The translations under genes and the position numbers were made by a program. This document shows positions 26,396 to 36,089 of a stretch of DNA of 64,000 bases, piece by piece; the stretch's first letter is position 1; every line of letters starts with the position of its first letter. The notes under the pieces were generated by a model. That model saw nothing but the letters and a program-made list of their open reading frames with translations, was not told the origin of the DNA and did no database searches. Origin of the DNA: Candidatus Gallimonas merdigallinarum (GTDB taxonomy: Bacteria; Bacillota; Clostridia; Christensenellales; Borkfalkiaceae); contig CAJFFP010000001.1 of NCBI GenBank assembly GCA_904373325.1, positions 1-64,000 on the forward strand, written 5' to 3'.

Positions 26396-26421
26396 AAACG
26401 AGGGCAGACGCGCCCTCGTTT
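26396..26421 (-). terminator. Leader hairpin (attenuator-like) before the flavoprotein gene
   Basis: AAACGAGGGC pairs perfectly with GCCCTCGTTT around a 6-nt loop, followed on the minus strand by TTC. It begins about 30 nt after the predicted transcription start of the flavoprotein gene and ends about 13 nt before its start codon. It is either a terminator of the upstream TVP38 gene or a conditional attenuator. Confidence 0.7.
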
Positions 26422-26460
26422 CCGAACGTATTTTTTTCAAAGGATTGTCTTATTGAGACG

Positions 26461-26489
26461 ATTATAGCGGAAAAGGAAGAAAAATGCAA
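26461..26489 (-). promoter_or_regulatory. Promoter of the flavoprotein gene
   Basis: TTGCAT (26484-26489), 17-bp spacer, TATAAT (26461-26466) on the minus strand. It lies upstream of the leader hairpin. Confidence 0.75.
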
Positions 26490-26517
26490 GTTCCTGCGCC
26501 CATTTCGCCGAAAAAAC

Positions 26518-27570
26518 CTATTCCTTTTGCTCGGGAGACGAAGGCGGTTCTTGCTCCTCCCCCTCTTTTTTCACGCCCTTTTTCACGATCGAGCCGTCCG
26601 AATCGACGATCTCCACGGAAAATTCGTCCTTTTCAACTTTATGCTCCACGCGCGTTTCCCGATGAAAGATCTTTTCGCACCAAGAAAGGATCGCATCCGA
26701 CTTCTTATACAAAAAGACAAAGAGAAGCACGACGAGCACGAACAGAATCGCCCATATCATCAGCCCCCACCACGTATTGAAGGGAATGAGCGTAATCGAA
26801 TAACTTGTTGAAAAAATTGCGAAGATGCGGGACAGCAGAATGACGATGACAAAATACAGGAGCGACATAGAAGAAAGCCCCGCAACGAAGCACAGGACGT
26901 CGTCCGGAAAAACGGGAAGGAGGAACATCGCCGTCAGGAAGAGTTTATCCTTGCCCTTGATCTTTTTCAGCCATTTTTCCAGCGTTTCCTCTCCGACGAT
27001 CCACGCCACGACGCGGAAACCTGCATATCTTCCGATCAGAAACGCCACAACCGAGCCGATAAGAATCCCGATCAGACTGTAAAGACTTCCGTAGAGCGGA
27101 CCGAACAGCGCGCTGCCCGCGACCACCGTGACCGTGCTCGGAATGGGCAGAATGACGACCTGCAAGAATTGGAGCGTAATGAAGAGCGCAGTCATCCAGC
27201 CCCCCGCCTGTTCAAGGTATTCCTTGAACTTTTCCTCGTCGCGGATCACCTCGGCAAAGCCCGTTTTAAAGAGCGCATAGGCAATGACGGCGACAAAAAT
27301 CAGAAAAATATAGGCGATCAGGCAGCTGCGGTATATGAGCTGACGGCGCATAAAATAGGAAATATAATCGACCGTCAGAATCGCCGCGTTAAAAAGCGTT
27401 CCGAGAATGAGCGCGAGAAAAAACCAATGATCTTCCCACCGCCCGCGGAAGTATGCGAGAGCAAGCACAAAAAAACACTCAAATACCGCCGCAATGAGCG
27501 CTAAGCAAATAATATGCGCAATGTCTCTCCCGCGGGAGCTTTTTGCACGTTCCGCCATACTGTTCCGCAT
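26518..27570 (-). CDS. TVP38/TMEM64 (DedA-like) membrane protein
   Basis: 350 residues with about eight hydrophobic segments and a soluble C-terminal tail. Two extra N-terminal helices (about 17-40 and 48-72) and a third (83-101) precede the SNARE-associated/VTT domain (about 120-285), whose conserved stretches are seen as VVILPIPSTVTVVAGSALFG, GSVVAFLIGRYAG and FPDDVLCFVAG. Such proteins are thought to move lipids across the membrane. The acidic, Pro-rich tail (290-350) is probably cytoplasmic. The start may be ATG 27570 or ATG 27558. A TATAAT lies just upstream without a matching -35, and the gene follows rnhA by 31 bp, so readthrough is likely. Confidence 0.88.
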   Translation of the reverse strand: MRNSMAERAKSSRGRDIAHIICLALIAAVFECFFVLALAYFRGRWEDHWFFLALILGTLFNAAILTVDYISYFMRRQLIYRSCLIAYIFLIFVAVIAYALFKTGFAEVIRDEEKFKEYLEQAGGWMTALFITLQFLQVVILPIPSTVTVVAGSALFGPLYGSLYSLIGILIGSVVAFLIGRYAGFRVVAWIVGEETLEKWLKKIKGKDKLFLTAMFLLPVFPDDVLCFVAGLSSMSLLYFVIVILLSRIFAIFSTSYSITLIPFNTWWGLMIWAILFVLVVLLFVFLYKKSDAILSWCEKIFHRETRVEHKVEKDEFSVEIVDSDGSIVKKGVKKEGEEQEPPSSPEQKE

Positions 27571-27601
27571 CCGTTATTATTATATCCCGCCTGCCGCCGA
27601 T

Positions 27602-28039
27602 TTAGTCTCCCGCAGGGATTCCGCCGCGCGCAAGCTCGTCGCACCGATTGTTCAATTCGTTGTCCGCGTGCCCCTTCACCTTATGAAACGTCACGCGGTG
27701 TTTGCGCGTCAGCGCGAGAAGTTCCTGCCAGAGATCGGCATTCAGCACGGGTTTTTTATCCGCTTTTTTCCAGCCCGAACGCTCCCAGCCCTTCACCCAG
27801 CCTTCCGTAAAGGCGTTTACGGTATATGCGGAATCGCTGTAAACGTCCACCTCGCACGGAAATTTCAACGCCCGCAATCCCTCGATCACCGCGGTGATCT
27901 CCATGCGGTTGTTCGTCGTCTCCCGCTCGCCGCCGGACAACTCCCTGCGATGCTCGCCATAGAGCAGCACCGCACCCCAGCCGCCGGGGCCGGGATTTCC
28001 CGAACACGCGCCGTCCGTATAGAGTATGACGCGCTTCAT
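27602..28039 (-). CDS. rnhA: Ribonuclease HI
   Basis: Cleaves the RNA strand of RNA-DNA hybrids (R-loops, primers). 145 residues, a typical length. The catalytic acids are Asp9 (YTDGAC), Glu48 (NNRMEITAV), the Asp in VYSDSAY and the Asp of the C-terminal NNRCDELA, with the His of KGHADN as the flexible catalytic loop. It overlaps proC by ATGA and is probably cotranscribed with it. Confidence 0.97.
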   Translation of the reverse strand: MKRVILYTDGACSGNPGPGGWGAVLLYGEHRRELSGGERETTNNRMEITAVIEGLRALKFPCEVDVYSDSAYTVNAFTEGWVKGWERSGWKKADKKPVLNADLWQELLALTRKHRVTFHKVKGHADNELNNRCDELARGGIPAGD

Positions 28040-28833
28040 TCGGAGAGTTCCCCCGCCCGTCTGACCGCGGCGTCCACCGCGCGTTCCACGCTCCCCTCGA
28101 AATCGTCCTTGCGGAAGCTGTCGAGCGCGGCGATCGTCGTTCCGCCCTTGGAGGAGACAGCCGCAATCAGTTCTTCCAGCGATTTATCGGATGTTTTCGC
28201 CATTCTGACGCCGCCCTCCACCGTTTGGAGCGCAAATTTTTTCGCCTGTTCCTCCGTCATGCCGTGCTTGACGCCCGCATGAATGAGCGACAGCAAAAAG
28301 AGGTACATGTACGCGGGACCGCTTCCCGATACGCCCGTCACGGCGTCGAGGAGCTTTTCTCCGACCTCTTCCGCCTCGCCGACCGCCTCAAACAGTCCGC
28401 GCACGAACGCGCTGCCTTCGGCGGACAGATCGGAACAATCCGTTCCCGCCATTCCCGCGCCGACCGAACAGGGAAGATTGGGCATGATCCGCGCGACCTT
28501 GTCCGCGCCCGTTGCGCGCTTGATCGCGTCCCTCGTCTTGCCCGCCATAATGCTGATGAGGACGGGGAGCGCGGTTCCGCGCAGCTCTTCGGCGACTGCG
28601 GAAAATACCTGCGGTTTCACCGCAAGGAGAAGATACTCGCACGATTCGGCGACTTCTCGGTTATTTGCCGCAAGATTCACGCCCAGATCCTTGAAAAATG
28701 CGCGGCGGGAAACGTCGGGTTCGCTGACGAGAATCTGCTCCCCCGCAAGAAATTTCTTTTCCACGGCGCCCTTTATAATCGCCTGCGCCATAAATCCACC
28801 GCCGATCACGCCGAGTTTTACTTTTTTTTCCAT
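28036..28833 (-). CDS. proC: Pyrroline-5-carboxylate reductase
   Basis: Last step of proline synthesis, reducing P5C with NAD(P)H. 265 residues. The N-terminal Rossmann motif is [14 protein letters not shown], the active-site region is [11 protein letters not shown], and the C-terminal helical dimer domain is complete. The ATG at 28831-28833 has GGAGGG five bases upstream. A longer frame to 28992 runs into the tRNA gene and its terminator and is rejected. Confidence 0.96.
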   Translation of the reverse strand: MEKKVKLGVIGGGFMAQAIIKGAVEKKFLAGEQILVSEPDVSRRAFFKDLGVNLAANNREVAESCEYLLLAVKPQVFSAVAEELRGTALPVLISIMAGKTRDAIKRATGADKVARIMPNLPCSVGAGMAGTDCSDLSAEGSAFVRGLFEAVGEAEEVGEKLLDAVTGVSGSGPAYMYLFLLSLIHAGVKHGMTEEQAKKFALQTVEGGVRMAKTSDKSLEELIAAVSSKGGTTIAALDSFRKDDFEGSVERAVDAAVRRAGELSE

Positions 28834-28894
28834 AATATCCCTCCTGCGGCGACCGTACGGAGACTGATCCGCCGGAAACGCCCGCAAAATTCTT

Positions 28895-28957
28895 AAAAAA
28901 CAAAGGATGCCGAACACCTTTCGGTGCGAATCGCACCGCTCGATTTCCGACATCCTT
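28895..28957 (-). terminator. Terminator downstream of tRNA-Trp
   Basis: A composite stem: outer arms AAGGATGTCG and CGGCATCCTT, an inner perfect CGGTGCG/CGCACCG hairpin, then TGTTTTTT on the minus strand. It separates the tRNA gene from proC. Confidence 0.75.
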
Positions 28958-28962
28958 CCGTT

Positions 28963-29037
28963 TGGCAGGGGAGACGCGATTCGAACACGCAACCTACGGT
29001 TTTGGAGACCGCTACTCTACCGTTGAGCCACTCCCCT
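28963..29037 (-). tRNA. tRNA-Trp (anticodon CCA)
   Basis: A 75-nt cloverleaf read on the minus strand. Acceptor arms AGGGGAG and CTCCCCT pair perfectly, with discriminator G and an encoded 3' CCA. The D arm contains GGCTCAACGGTAGAG. The anticodon stem GCGGT/ACCGT encloses CTCCAAA with anticodon CCA. The T arm contains GTTCGAATC. It has its own promoter immediately upstream. Confidence 0.97.
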
Positions 29038-29048
29038 GTGCGCATTGT

Positions 29049-29077
29049 ATTATATACGATAAAAAATATTTCGTCAA
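29049..29077 (-). promoter_or_regulatory. tRNA-Trp promoter
   Basis: TTGACG (29072-29077), 17-bp spacer, TATAAT (29049-29054) on the minus strand, 12 bp before the mature tRNA. Confidence 0.9.
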
Positions 29078-29089
29078 GTTTTTACAGCG

Positions 29090-29170
29090 GCATATGGGCA
29101 AAAAATCTCACTTTTTCGACGCAGTTTTGCATCGTAAGGTTTTGCGCGCCGCTTGCCGCAGACGTTACGC
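29090..29170 (-). ncRNA. Candidate small RNA from an orphan promoter
   Basis: A promoter TTGACT-17-TATAGT (29176-29204) points at a stretch without an ORF. The predicted RNA starts near 29169 and contains a hairpin CGATGCA/TGCGTCG, followed by AAAAAGTGAGATTTTTT. It ends before the tRNA promoter. No known family was recognised. Confidence 0.3.
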
Positions 29171-29175
29171 CTATA

Positions 29176-29204
29176 ACTATACCAAAAGCGGAGAAAAAAG
29201 TCAA
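29176..29204 (-). promoter_or_regulatory. Orphan promoter upstream of the tRNA-Trp region
   Basis: TTGACT (29199-29204), 17-bp spacer, TATAGT (29176-29181) on the minus strand, with no gene start within 100 bp. Confidence 0.5.
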
Positions 29205-29403
29205 CGATCAGAAGATGAATAATAAGCGAAAAGCCACACCGAGGTTCCCGTATACGATACGGAAACGGCAAACGCGCCCGCCCAATCCCTCGCGCAAATT
29301 CCAACAACGATAACCGCAAACCCGAAATAAAAACGGCTACACCCGCAGACTACCCGAAATAAAAGCAAATCAAAAAAATTCTCGTCATTGCGTAAAAAAA
29401 GAA

Positions 29404-29424
29404 GTACTATGCCACACATAGTAC
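29404..29424. repeat. Dispersed 21-bp palindrome, copy 3
   Basis: GTACTATG-CCACA-CATAGTAC with perfect arms that extend three more bases on each side (29401-29427). It lies 17 bp past the galE stop codon. Confidence 0.85.
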
Positions 29425-29443
29425 TTCTTAAATCGCTTAAAAT

Positions 29444-30454
29444 TCAGTTTTCGTAACCGTTTGGATTGTTTTTCTGCCAATTCCACTGATCGCGGCACAT
29501 ATCTTCGAGGTCGTACTGCGCCTTCCAACCGAGTTCGCGCTCCGCCTTCGCGCTCGTTGCGTAGCACGCGGGAACGTCCCCCGCGCGGCGCGGCTTGATC
29601 TCGTAAGGGAGCTTTTTGCCGCACGCCTTTTCAAAGGCATGAACCATATCGAGCACACTGTACCCCTTTCCCGTTCCGAGATTGTAGATATGTACGCCCG
29701 GCTCGCTGAGCTTCTGAATGGCAGCAACGTGTCCTCTCGCAAGATCGACAACGTGGATATAGTCGCGCACGCCCGTTCCGTCAGGCGTCGGGTAATCGTT
29801 TCCGAACACGCCGATTTTTTGCAGTTTTCCGCTCGCGACCTGCGCCACATAGGGCATCAGGTTGTTGGGGATCCCCTTCGGATCTTCGCCGATGCGTCCG
29901 CTCGGGTGCGCGCCCACGGGATTGAAGTAACGCAGCAGCGCAATGTTCCAGCGGCTGTCTGCGCGATACAGGTCTTTGAGCATCTGCTCCTGCATGAGCT
30001 TCGTCGTGCCGTACGGGTTCGTCGTCGAAAGACGACAATCTTCGTCGAGCGGGAGCCGTTCAGGCTCGCCGTATACGGTTGCGGACGACGAAAAGACGAG
30101 ATTGCGCACGCCGAACTGCTCCATCGTCTCCAACAGAACGAGCGTAGAGATGAGGTTGTTATCGTAGTAGAGAACGGGCTTCTGAACGCTCTCCCCTACG
30201 GCTTTCAGCCCCGCGAAATGAATGACCCAATCAAACGAATGCGCGGAGAACACTTCCGTCAGCTTCGCGCGGTCGCGCACGTCGTACGGATAGAACGCAA
30301 GGTCTTTGCCCGTGATCTCCTTCACGCGGCGCAGGCTCTCCTCGTTCGCGTTGGACAAATTATCGACAACGACGACTTCGCATCCCGCATTCAGCAGTTC
30401 CACAACGGTATGCGAACCGATGTAACCTGCCCCGCCCGTTACCAAAACCTTCAT
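29444..30454 (-). CDS. galE: UDP-glucose 4-epimerase
   Basis: Interconverts UDP-glucose and UDP-galactose (Leloir pathway, exopolysaccharide precursors). 336 residues, the normal length. NAD-binding GGAGYIGS is at the N-terminus, the catalytic Ser-Tyr-Lys appear as SSSATVYG and the YGTTK segment, and the C-terminal substrate domain is intact. The ATG at 30452-30454 has GGAGG six bases upstream. A longer frame to 30520 has no ribosome-binding site. Only a weak promoter was found upstream (TTGCTT-17-TATCCT). Confidence 0.96.
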   Translation of the reverse strand: MKVLVTGGAGYIGSHTVVELLNAGCEVVVVDNLSNANEESLRRVKEITGKDLAFYPYDVRDRAKLTEVFSAHSFDWVIHFAGLKAVGESVQKPVLYYDNNLISTLVLLETMEQFGVRNLVFSSSATVYGEPERLPLDEDCRLSTTNPYGTTKLMQEQMLKDLYRADSRWNIALLRYFNPVGAHPSGRIGEDPKGIPNNLMPYVAQVASGKLQKIGVFGNDYPTPDGTGVRDYIHVVDLARGHVAAIQKLSEPGVHIYNLGTGKGYSVLDMVHAFEKACGKKLPYEIKPRRAGDVPACYATSAKAERELGWKAQYDLEDMCRDQWNWQKNNPNGYEN

Positions 30455-30562
30455 AAACGGCCTCCTGACTTTCTGTCTTTTTCGCAAAGGATACTCCTTT
30501 TCGTGTAAAAAAGCAAGCAACCTGTTGTCCGCTTTCGGACATTGATTGTCATTGAGAAAAAA

Positions 30563-31999
30563 TCAGACGCGGACTTCGCCCTGTTCGCCGAGCGCCGCTC
30601 TGTGTTTTTCGAGAATGGGATCGATCTCCGCGGCGATAAACTCCGCCGTCTGCTGCGGCGCGCGCCCGACGAATTTTTTCGCGTCGAGAATATCGTCGAG
30701 ACGGTCGTGCACCGCACGGAACATATCGTCCTTTTTAATGCGCTCGATGAGATCGTTTTCGCCGCCCTCGACCTTGACGTTGCGCCCCGCCTCCATGGAA
30801 AGAACGCGGATACGCTCGTGCAGTTCCTGACGATTTCCGCCCGCCTTTACGCACTCCATCATAATGTTTTCCGTCGCCATGAAGGGAAGTTCCGCCGCGA
30901 TATGTTTGGCGATGACCTTTTCATAGACGACGAGATTTTCCGCCACGTTCAGGTAGATATTGAGGATCGCGTCCACCGTGAGGAACGCCTGCGCAAGCAC
31001 GATGCGGCGGTTTGCCGAATCGTCGAGCGTGCGCTCGAACCATTGCGTGGAAGCCGTTACGGCGCAGTTCATGGGGAGCGAAAGCATATAGCGTGCCAAA
31101 GAACCCATGCGCTCCGAACGCATCGGGTTGCGCTTGTAAGCCATTGCGGAAGAACCGATCTGGCTCTTTTCAAACGGCTCTTCGATCTCCTTCATGTTCT
31201 GCAAAATGCGGATATCGTTGGAGAATTTGTAGGCGCTCTGCGCGATCTGCGAAAGCACGCACAGCACGTTATAATCGAATTTTCTCGGATACGTCTGCCC
31301 CGTCACACCGTAAACTTTGTCCCAGCCGAGTTTTTTGACGACGCGGCGTTCCAGCTCCTTCACGCGCTCGGCGTCGCCGTCGAACAGCTCCAAGAAGCTC
31401 GCCTGCGTTCCCGTCGTGCCCTTCACGCCGCGCAGACGGAAGTGCGCGTACAGATTTTCGACGCTTTCGTAGTCGAGCATCAGATCTTGCAGCCAGAGCG
31501 TTGCGCGCTTGCCGACCGTGGTGAGCTGCGCCGGCTGCAAATGCGTGAACCCGAGCGTAGGCACGTCTTTATATTTGAGCGCAAAGTTTTTGAGCTTCTC
31601 CATGACGTTGACGAGCTTGCGGGTGATAATGTCGAGCGCGTCGCGCATGATCATCACTTCGGAATTGCAGTCCACAAAGCAGCTCGTCGCGCCGAGGTGA
31701 ATGATGGGCGCGGCTTTGGGCGCGGCGTCGCCGAACGTTTTGACGTGCGCCATGACGTCGTGGCGCACCTGACGTTCGTACGCGTCCGCTTTGGCGTAGT
31801 CGATGTCCTCGGCGTGCGCCTTCATTTCGTCGACCTGCTCCTGCGTTACGGGCAGCCCCAGCTCCATTTCCGATTCGGCGAGCGCGATCCAGAGTTTTCT
31901 CCAAAGGCGGAAACGCTTTTCGTCGCCGAAATTCTCCTGCATTTCGCGGCTGGCGTAGCGGGTGTTCAGGGGATTTTCGTAAATGCTCTTATCAGACAT
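30563..31999 (-). CDS. purB: Adenylosuccinate lyase
   Basis: Catalyses two fumarate-releasing steps in purine synthesis (SAICAR to AICAR, adenylosuccinate to AMP). 478 residues. The fumarase-superfamily signature SSAMAYKRNPMRSERM is present with the catalytic Ser loop, and the conserved THLQPAQLTT with its His is seen. The start is ATG 31997-31999 (MSDKSIYENP) with GAGAGGA upstream. It follows the cyclophilin gene by 19 bp and is probably last in the dCMP deaminase-cyclophilin-purB operon. Confidence 0.96.
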   Translation of the reverse strand: MSDKSIYENPLNTRYASREMQENFGDEKRFRLWRKLWIALAESEMELGLPVTQEQVDEMKAHAEDIDYAKADAYERQVRHDVMAHVKTFGDAAPKAAPIIHLGATSCFVDCNSEVMIMRDALDIITRKLVNVMEKLKNFALKYKDVPTLGFTHLQPAQLTTVGKRATLWLQDLMLDYESVENLYAHFRLRGVKGTTGTQASFLELFDGDAERVKELERRVVKKLGWDKVYGVTGQTYPRKFDYNVLCVLSQIAQSAYKFSNDIRILQNMKEIEEPFEKSQIGSSAMAYKRNPMRSERMGSLARYMLSLPMNCAVTASTQWFERTLDDSANRRIVLAQAFLTVDAILNIYLNVAENLVVYEKVIAKHIAAELPFMATENIMMECVKAGGNRQELHERIRVLSMEAGRNVKVEGGENDLIERIKKDDMFRAVHDRLDDILDAKKFVGRAPQQTAEFIAAEIDPILEKHRAALGEQGEVRV

Positions 32000-32018
32000 A
32001 GTTCTTCCTCTCTCCACA

Positions 32019-32540
32019 TTATATAATACGGACGGGTTCGGGATACTCGACGCCGAACGTCTCCGCCGTCACTTTCTTCATCTTCTGTTCTTCGAGCGGC
32101 TTATCGCGGAAATCCGTCCGCGTGGACGCGATCTCGTCCACAACGTCCATTCCCTCGATGACTTTGCCGAACGCCGCATACTGTCCGTCGAGATAGTCTG
32201 CGTCCGCGTGCATCACGAAGAACTGCGAGCCAGCGGAATCGGCCACCTGCGTGCGCGCCATCGAGAGCACGCCGCGCGTGTGTTTCAGATCGTTCTTCAC
32301 GCCGTTCGCGGCAAATTCGCCCTTGATGCAATACCCGGGACCGCCGACGCCGATGCCCTTGGGGTCTCCCCCTTGGATCATGAATCCGGCAATGACGCGG
32401 TGGAAGATCACGCCGTCGTAAAATCCTTTTCTGACGAGCGAAAGGAAATTATTCACCGTGTTGGGCGCAACTTCGGGATAGAGCTCGGCTTTGAAAACCT
32501 TGCCGTTCTCCATTTCAAACGTTACAATGGGATTGGACAT
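32019..32540 (-). CDS. Cyclophilin-type peptidyl-prolyl isomerase
   Basis: 173 residues, cytoplasmic (no signal peptide). The cyclophilin core shows FHRVIAGFMIQGGDP, with the catalytic Arg, and GSQFFVMHADADYLDGQYAAFG. It assists folding around proline bonds. It lies between dCMP deaminase and purB in a tight operon. Confidence 0.95.
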   Translation of the reverse strand: MSNPIVTFEMENGKVFKAELYPEVAPNTVNNFLSLVRKGFYDGVIFHRVIAGFMIQGGDPKGIGVGGPGYCIKGEFAANGVKNDLKHTRGVLSMARTQVADSAGSQFFVMHADADYLDGQYAAFGKVIEGMDVVDEIASTRTDFRDKPLEEQKMKKVTAETFGVEYPEPVRII

Positions 32541-32551
32541 ATTTTACTCCT

Positions 32552-32995
32552 TTATTCCTCGTATTTTTCGATTTTCGTTCCCGCCTCTTTGAAAAGTTCG
32601 AGCGAGAATTCGTCGGGATACCCCTCTTTATATACCACGCGGGAAATTCCCGCATTGATGATCATTTTCGCGCAGATGACGCAGGGCTGATGGGTGCAGT
32701 AAAGCGTTGCGCCCTGAATATTGATGCCGTAGCGCGCTGCCTGAATGATGGCGTTTTGCTCGGCATGAACGCCGTAGCAAAGCTCCGCGCGCGTTCCGCT
32801 CGGAATGTTCAGCTTCTCGCGCAGGCATTCGCCGCGTTCGATACAGGACGCGATCCCCGCGGGCGCGCCGTTGTATCCCGTCGTCATCACGCGTTTATCG
32901 CGCACGATGACCGCGCCGACCTTCCTTCTGAAACAGCTCGACCACGTTCCCACCTGCACGGTGAGTTCCATGAACCGCTTATCCCATTTCTCCAT
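32552..32995 (-). CDS. dCMP deaminase (ComEB-like)
   Basis: Zinc-dependent deaminase converting dCMP to dUMP for dTTP synthesis. 147 residues. The zinc and proton-transfer motif HAEQNAI and the PCVIC motif are intact, and an extra pair of cysteines in the CIERGECLR insert is typical of the family. The ATG at 32993-32995 has GAGG upstream. First gene of its operon, behind a consensus promoter. Confidence 0.93.
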   Translation of the reverse strand: MEKWDKRFMELTVQVGTWSSCFRRKVGAVIVRDKRVMTTGYNGAPAGIASCIERGECLREKLNIPSGTRAELCYGVHAEQNAIIQAARYGINIQGATLYCTHQPCVICAKMIINAGISRVVYKEGYPDEFSLELFKEAGTKIEKYEE

Positions 32996-33024
32996 AAAAA
33001 TACCTCAATATGTTTCTCCGATGT

Positions 33025-33053
33025 ATTATACACAAATTTTGCCCGACTGTCAA
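33025..33053 (-). promoter_or_regulatory. Promoter of the dCMP deaminase-cyclophilin-purB operon
   Basis: A consensus TTGACA (33048-33053) and TATAAT (33025-33030) with a 17-bp spacer on the minus strand. Confidence 0.9.
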
Positions 33054-33082
33054 CGAAAGCCCGTAAACTCGCGCAAATCACG

Positions 33083-33094
33083 GGGAAATTTCCC
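33083..33094. promoter_or_regulatory. 12-bp palindrome upstream of groES
   Basis: GGGAAATTTCCC, perfect and followed by seven A residues. It lies about 22 bp upstream of the groES -35. It is not a CIRCE element. It is a possible operator, but this is unproven. Confidence 0.4.
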
Positions 33095-33115
33095 AAAAAA
33101 ATACAAAGAAAGTGT

Positions 33116-33143
33116 TTGATTCCCCCTTTGCCGCGTTTATAAT
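33116..33143 (+). promoter_or_regulatory. groESL promoter
   Basis: TTGATT (33116-33121), 16-bp spacer, TATAAT (33138-33143). No CIRCE inverted repeat (TTAGCACTC-N9-GAGTGCTAA) is present between the promoter and groES. Confidence 0.7.
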
Positions 33144-33182
33144 ACATACGATAGCAAAAAACCAATGTTTTCGGAGGTAATT

Positions 33183-33467
33183 ATGAACATCAAACCCTTG
33201 TTCGATAAGGTCGTCGTGGAAGCGGTCACCGTCGAAGAGAAAACAAAGAGCGGATTTATTCTCCCCTCTTCCGCACAGGAAAAACCCCAGACGTGCGTCG
33301 TCGTTGCCGTCGGTCCCGGCGGGATCGTTGACGGCAAAGAAGTCAAAATGCAGGTGAAAGTCGGCGATAAGGTCCTCTGCTCCAAGTACGCAGGCACGGA
33401 CTTCAAGGTAGACGGCAAAGAATTCACCATCATCAAGCAGAGCGACATTCTCGCGATCGTGGAATAA
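33183..33467 (+). CDS. groES: Co-chaperonin GroES
   Basis: 94-residue lid of the GroEL chamber. Starts MNIKPLFDKVVVE at ATG 33183, with GGAGG five bases upstream. The mobile loop around residues 17-34 and the VGPGG roof region are present. A TTG-like earlier start at 33165 is ignored because the ribosome-binding site follows it. Followed by groEL after 88 bp. Confidence 0.97.
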   Translation: MNIKPLFDKVVVEAVTVEEKTKSGFILPSSAQEKPQTCVVVAVGPGGIVDGKEVKMQVKVGDKVLCSKYAGTDFKVDGKEFTIIKQSDILAIVE

Positions 33468-33519
33468 CCCGGTCGCATTCGGGAACACGAAACAGAACGG
33501 TACGGCAGCGTACCGGTAA

Positions 33520-35184
<1,665 letters not shown>

Positions 35185-35193
35185 GAATAATGC

Positions 35194-35225
35194 AAAAAAG
35201 ACCTGCTTCGGCAGGTCTTTTTTTT
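35194..35225. terminator. groESL terminator
   Basis: AAAAAAGACCTGC, a TTCG tetraloop and GCAGGTCTTTTTT. It is T-rich on both strands, so it also serves the convergent membrane-protein gene. Confidence 0.95.
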
Positions 35226-35229
35226 GAAA

Positions 35230-36078
35230 TTATGCGGCGTCCGATTTGTTCTCGGGTTCGGCTGCATCGCTTTTCGGCGTTCCGCCTACGTAGATATGCA
35301 GGAACCATGCCATTTCGTAGGGCTTGTTCAGCGCGCGTTCCGACGGGGAAATGACGACGTCGTACAGATGGCACATTTTATAATAGTACAGCCAACTGAA
35401 AAAGAAATAGAGAACTACGCCGATCACCGCGCCGATGATTGCGGAGGAAGATACGGCAAGCCCCGCATAGTACGGCAGGCAATATCCGAAAAACAGCCCG
35501 CACAGCACGCAGGCGATCAACGCCATCGTGGTGTACATGATCTTCTCCGCACTCATGAAATGCGCTTTAAACAGCCGCCATGCGCTCCATTTCTTGCGCC
35601 CCTTCGCGTCGCTGACAAGTTCATTCGTACGCTTATCCCGTTTGAGTCTGCCGCGGACGCGTTTTTCCATTGTGCGGTAGAAAATTGCCTGTATGAGTTC
35701 TTTGCTGATTTTATCACGCTCCACCGTGTACAGCGCGCTGATCGTGCGGCAGGTAATCCAATAGACTTCCTTGTAGATACGGTAACGCAATATGACGACC
35801 GTCCAGCCAAACCCGAGCAGCGCAAGAAACGCAAAAATCCATATTTTGTACGCCGTCGTCGCGAAGTCCGCAAACGCAACCGAGATCAGAATCCCTGCAA
35901 GCGTCAGATAAAACGCGATCAGTTGGTCGCGCTTTCGCTGCTGTTCGGTCAGTTCCTGATGACAGGCTGAAAACAGTTCCTGCAAATCGACTTCCGCGTC
36001 GATTTTCGGGGCGTCGTTCTGCAAAAGTTCCTGTATTTCAGGATCTTTCAGCCATTTCGGATTTTCGCTTTTGTGCAT
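35230..36078 (-). CDS. Four-TM membrane protein of unknown function
   Basis: 282 residues that I do not recognise as a named family. A soluble acidic N-terminus (1-50) is followed by two hydrophobic helices (about 53-71 and 78-98), a basic Arg/Lys-rich central region (100-178), two more helices (181-201 and 206-230) and an acidic tail with the repeat KSDAA near 269-273 and 278-282. The two-helix pairs recall small sensor/effector-type 2TM modules, but there is no motif to rely on. GGAGGTGGGG lies just before the ATG at 36076-36078. It follows the IMPase gene by 11 bp, so they form one unit. Confidence 0.8.
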   Translation of the reverse strand: MHKSENPKWLKDPEIQELLQNDAPKIDAEVDLQELFSACHQELTEQQRKRDQLIAFYLTLAGILISVAFADFATTAYKIWIFAFLALLGFGWTVVILRYRIYKEVYWITCRTISALYTVERDKISKELIQAIFYRTMEKRVRGRLKRDKRTNELVSDAKGRKKWSAWRLFKAHFMSAEKIMYTTMALIACVLCGLFFGYCLPYYAGLAVSSSAIIGAVIGVVLYFFFSWLYYYKMCHLYDVVISPSERALNKPYEMAWFLHIYVGGTPKSDAAEPENKSDAA

Positions 36079-36089
36079 ATCCCCACCTC

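Larger units (their letters stand above)
29078..29443. other. Gap between tRNA-Trp and galE, with a candidate small RNA
   Basis: I see no protein gene. An orphan minus-strand promoter sits at 29176-29204. A 21-bp dispersed palindrome lies at 29404-29424. The 12-mer CCCGAAATAAAA occurs twice within about 35 bp between 29320 and 29365. Short open frames at 28924-29313 and 28962-29222 begin inside the tRNA and are discarded. Confidence 0.6.

Noticed and set aside
28890..28960. Possible riboswitch or T-box in front of proC
   Set aside because: The structure is a stem ending in a T-run right after the tRNA gene; no T-box sequence or aptamer core is visible, so a terminator is the simpler reading.
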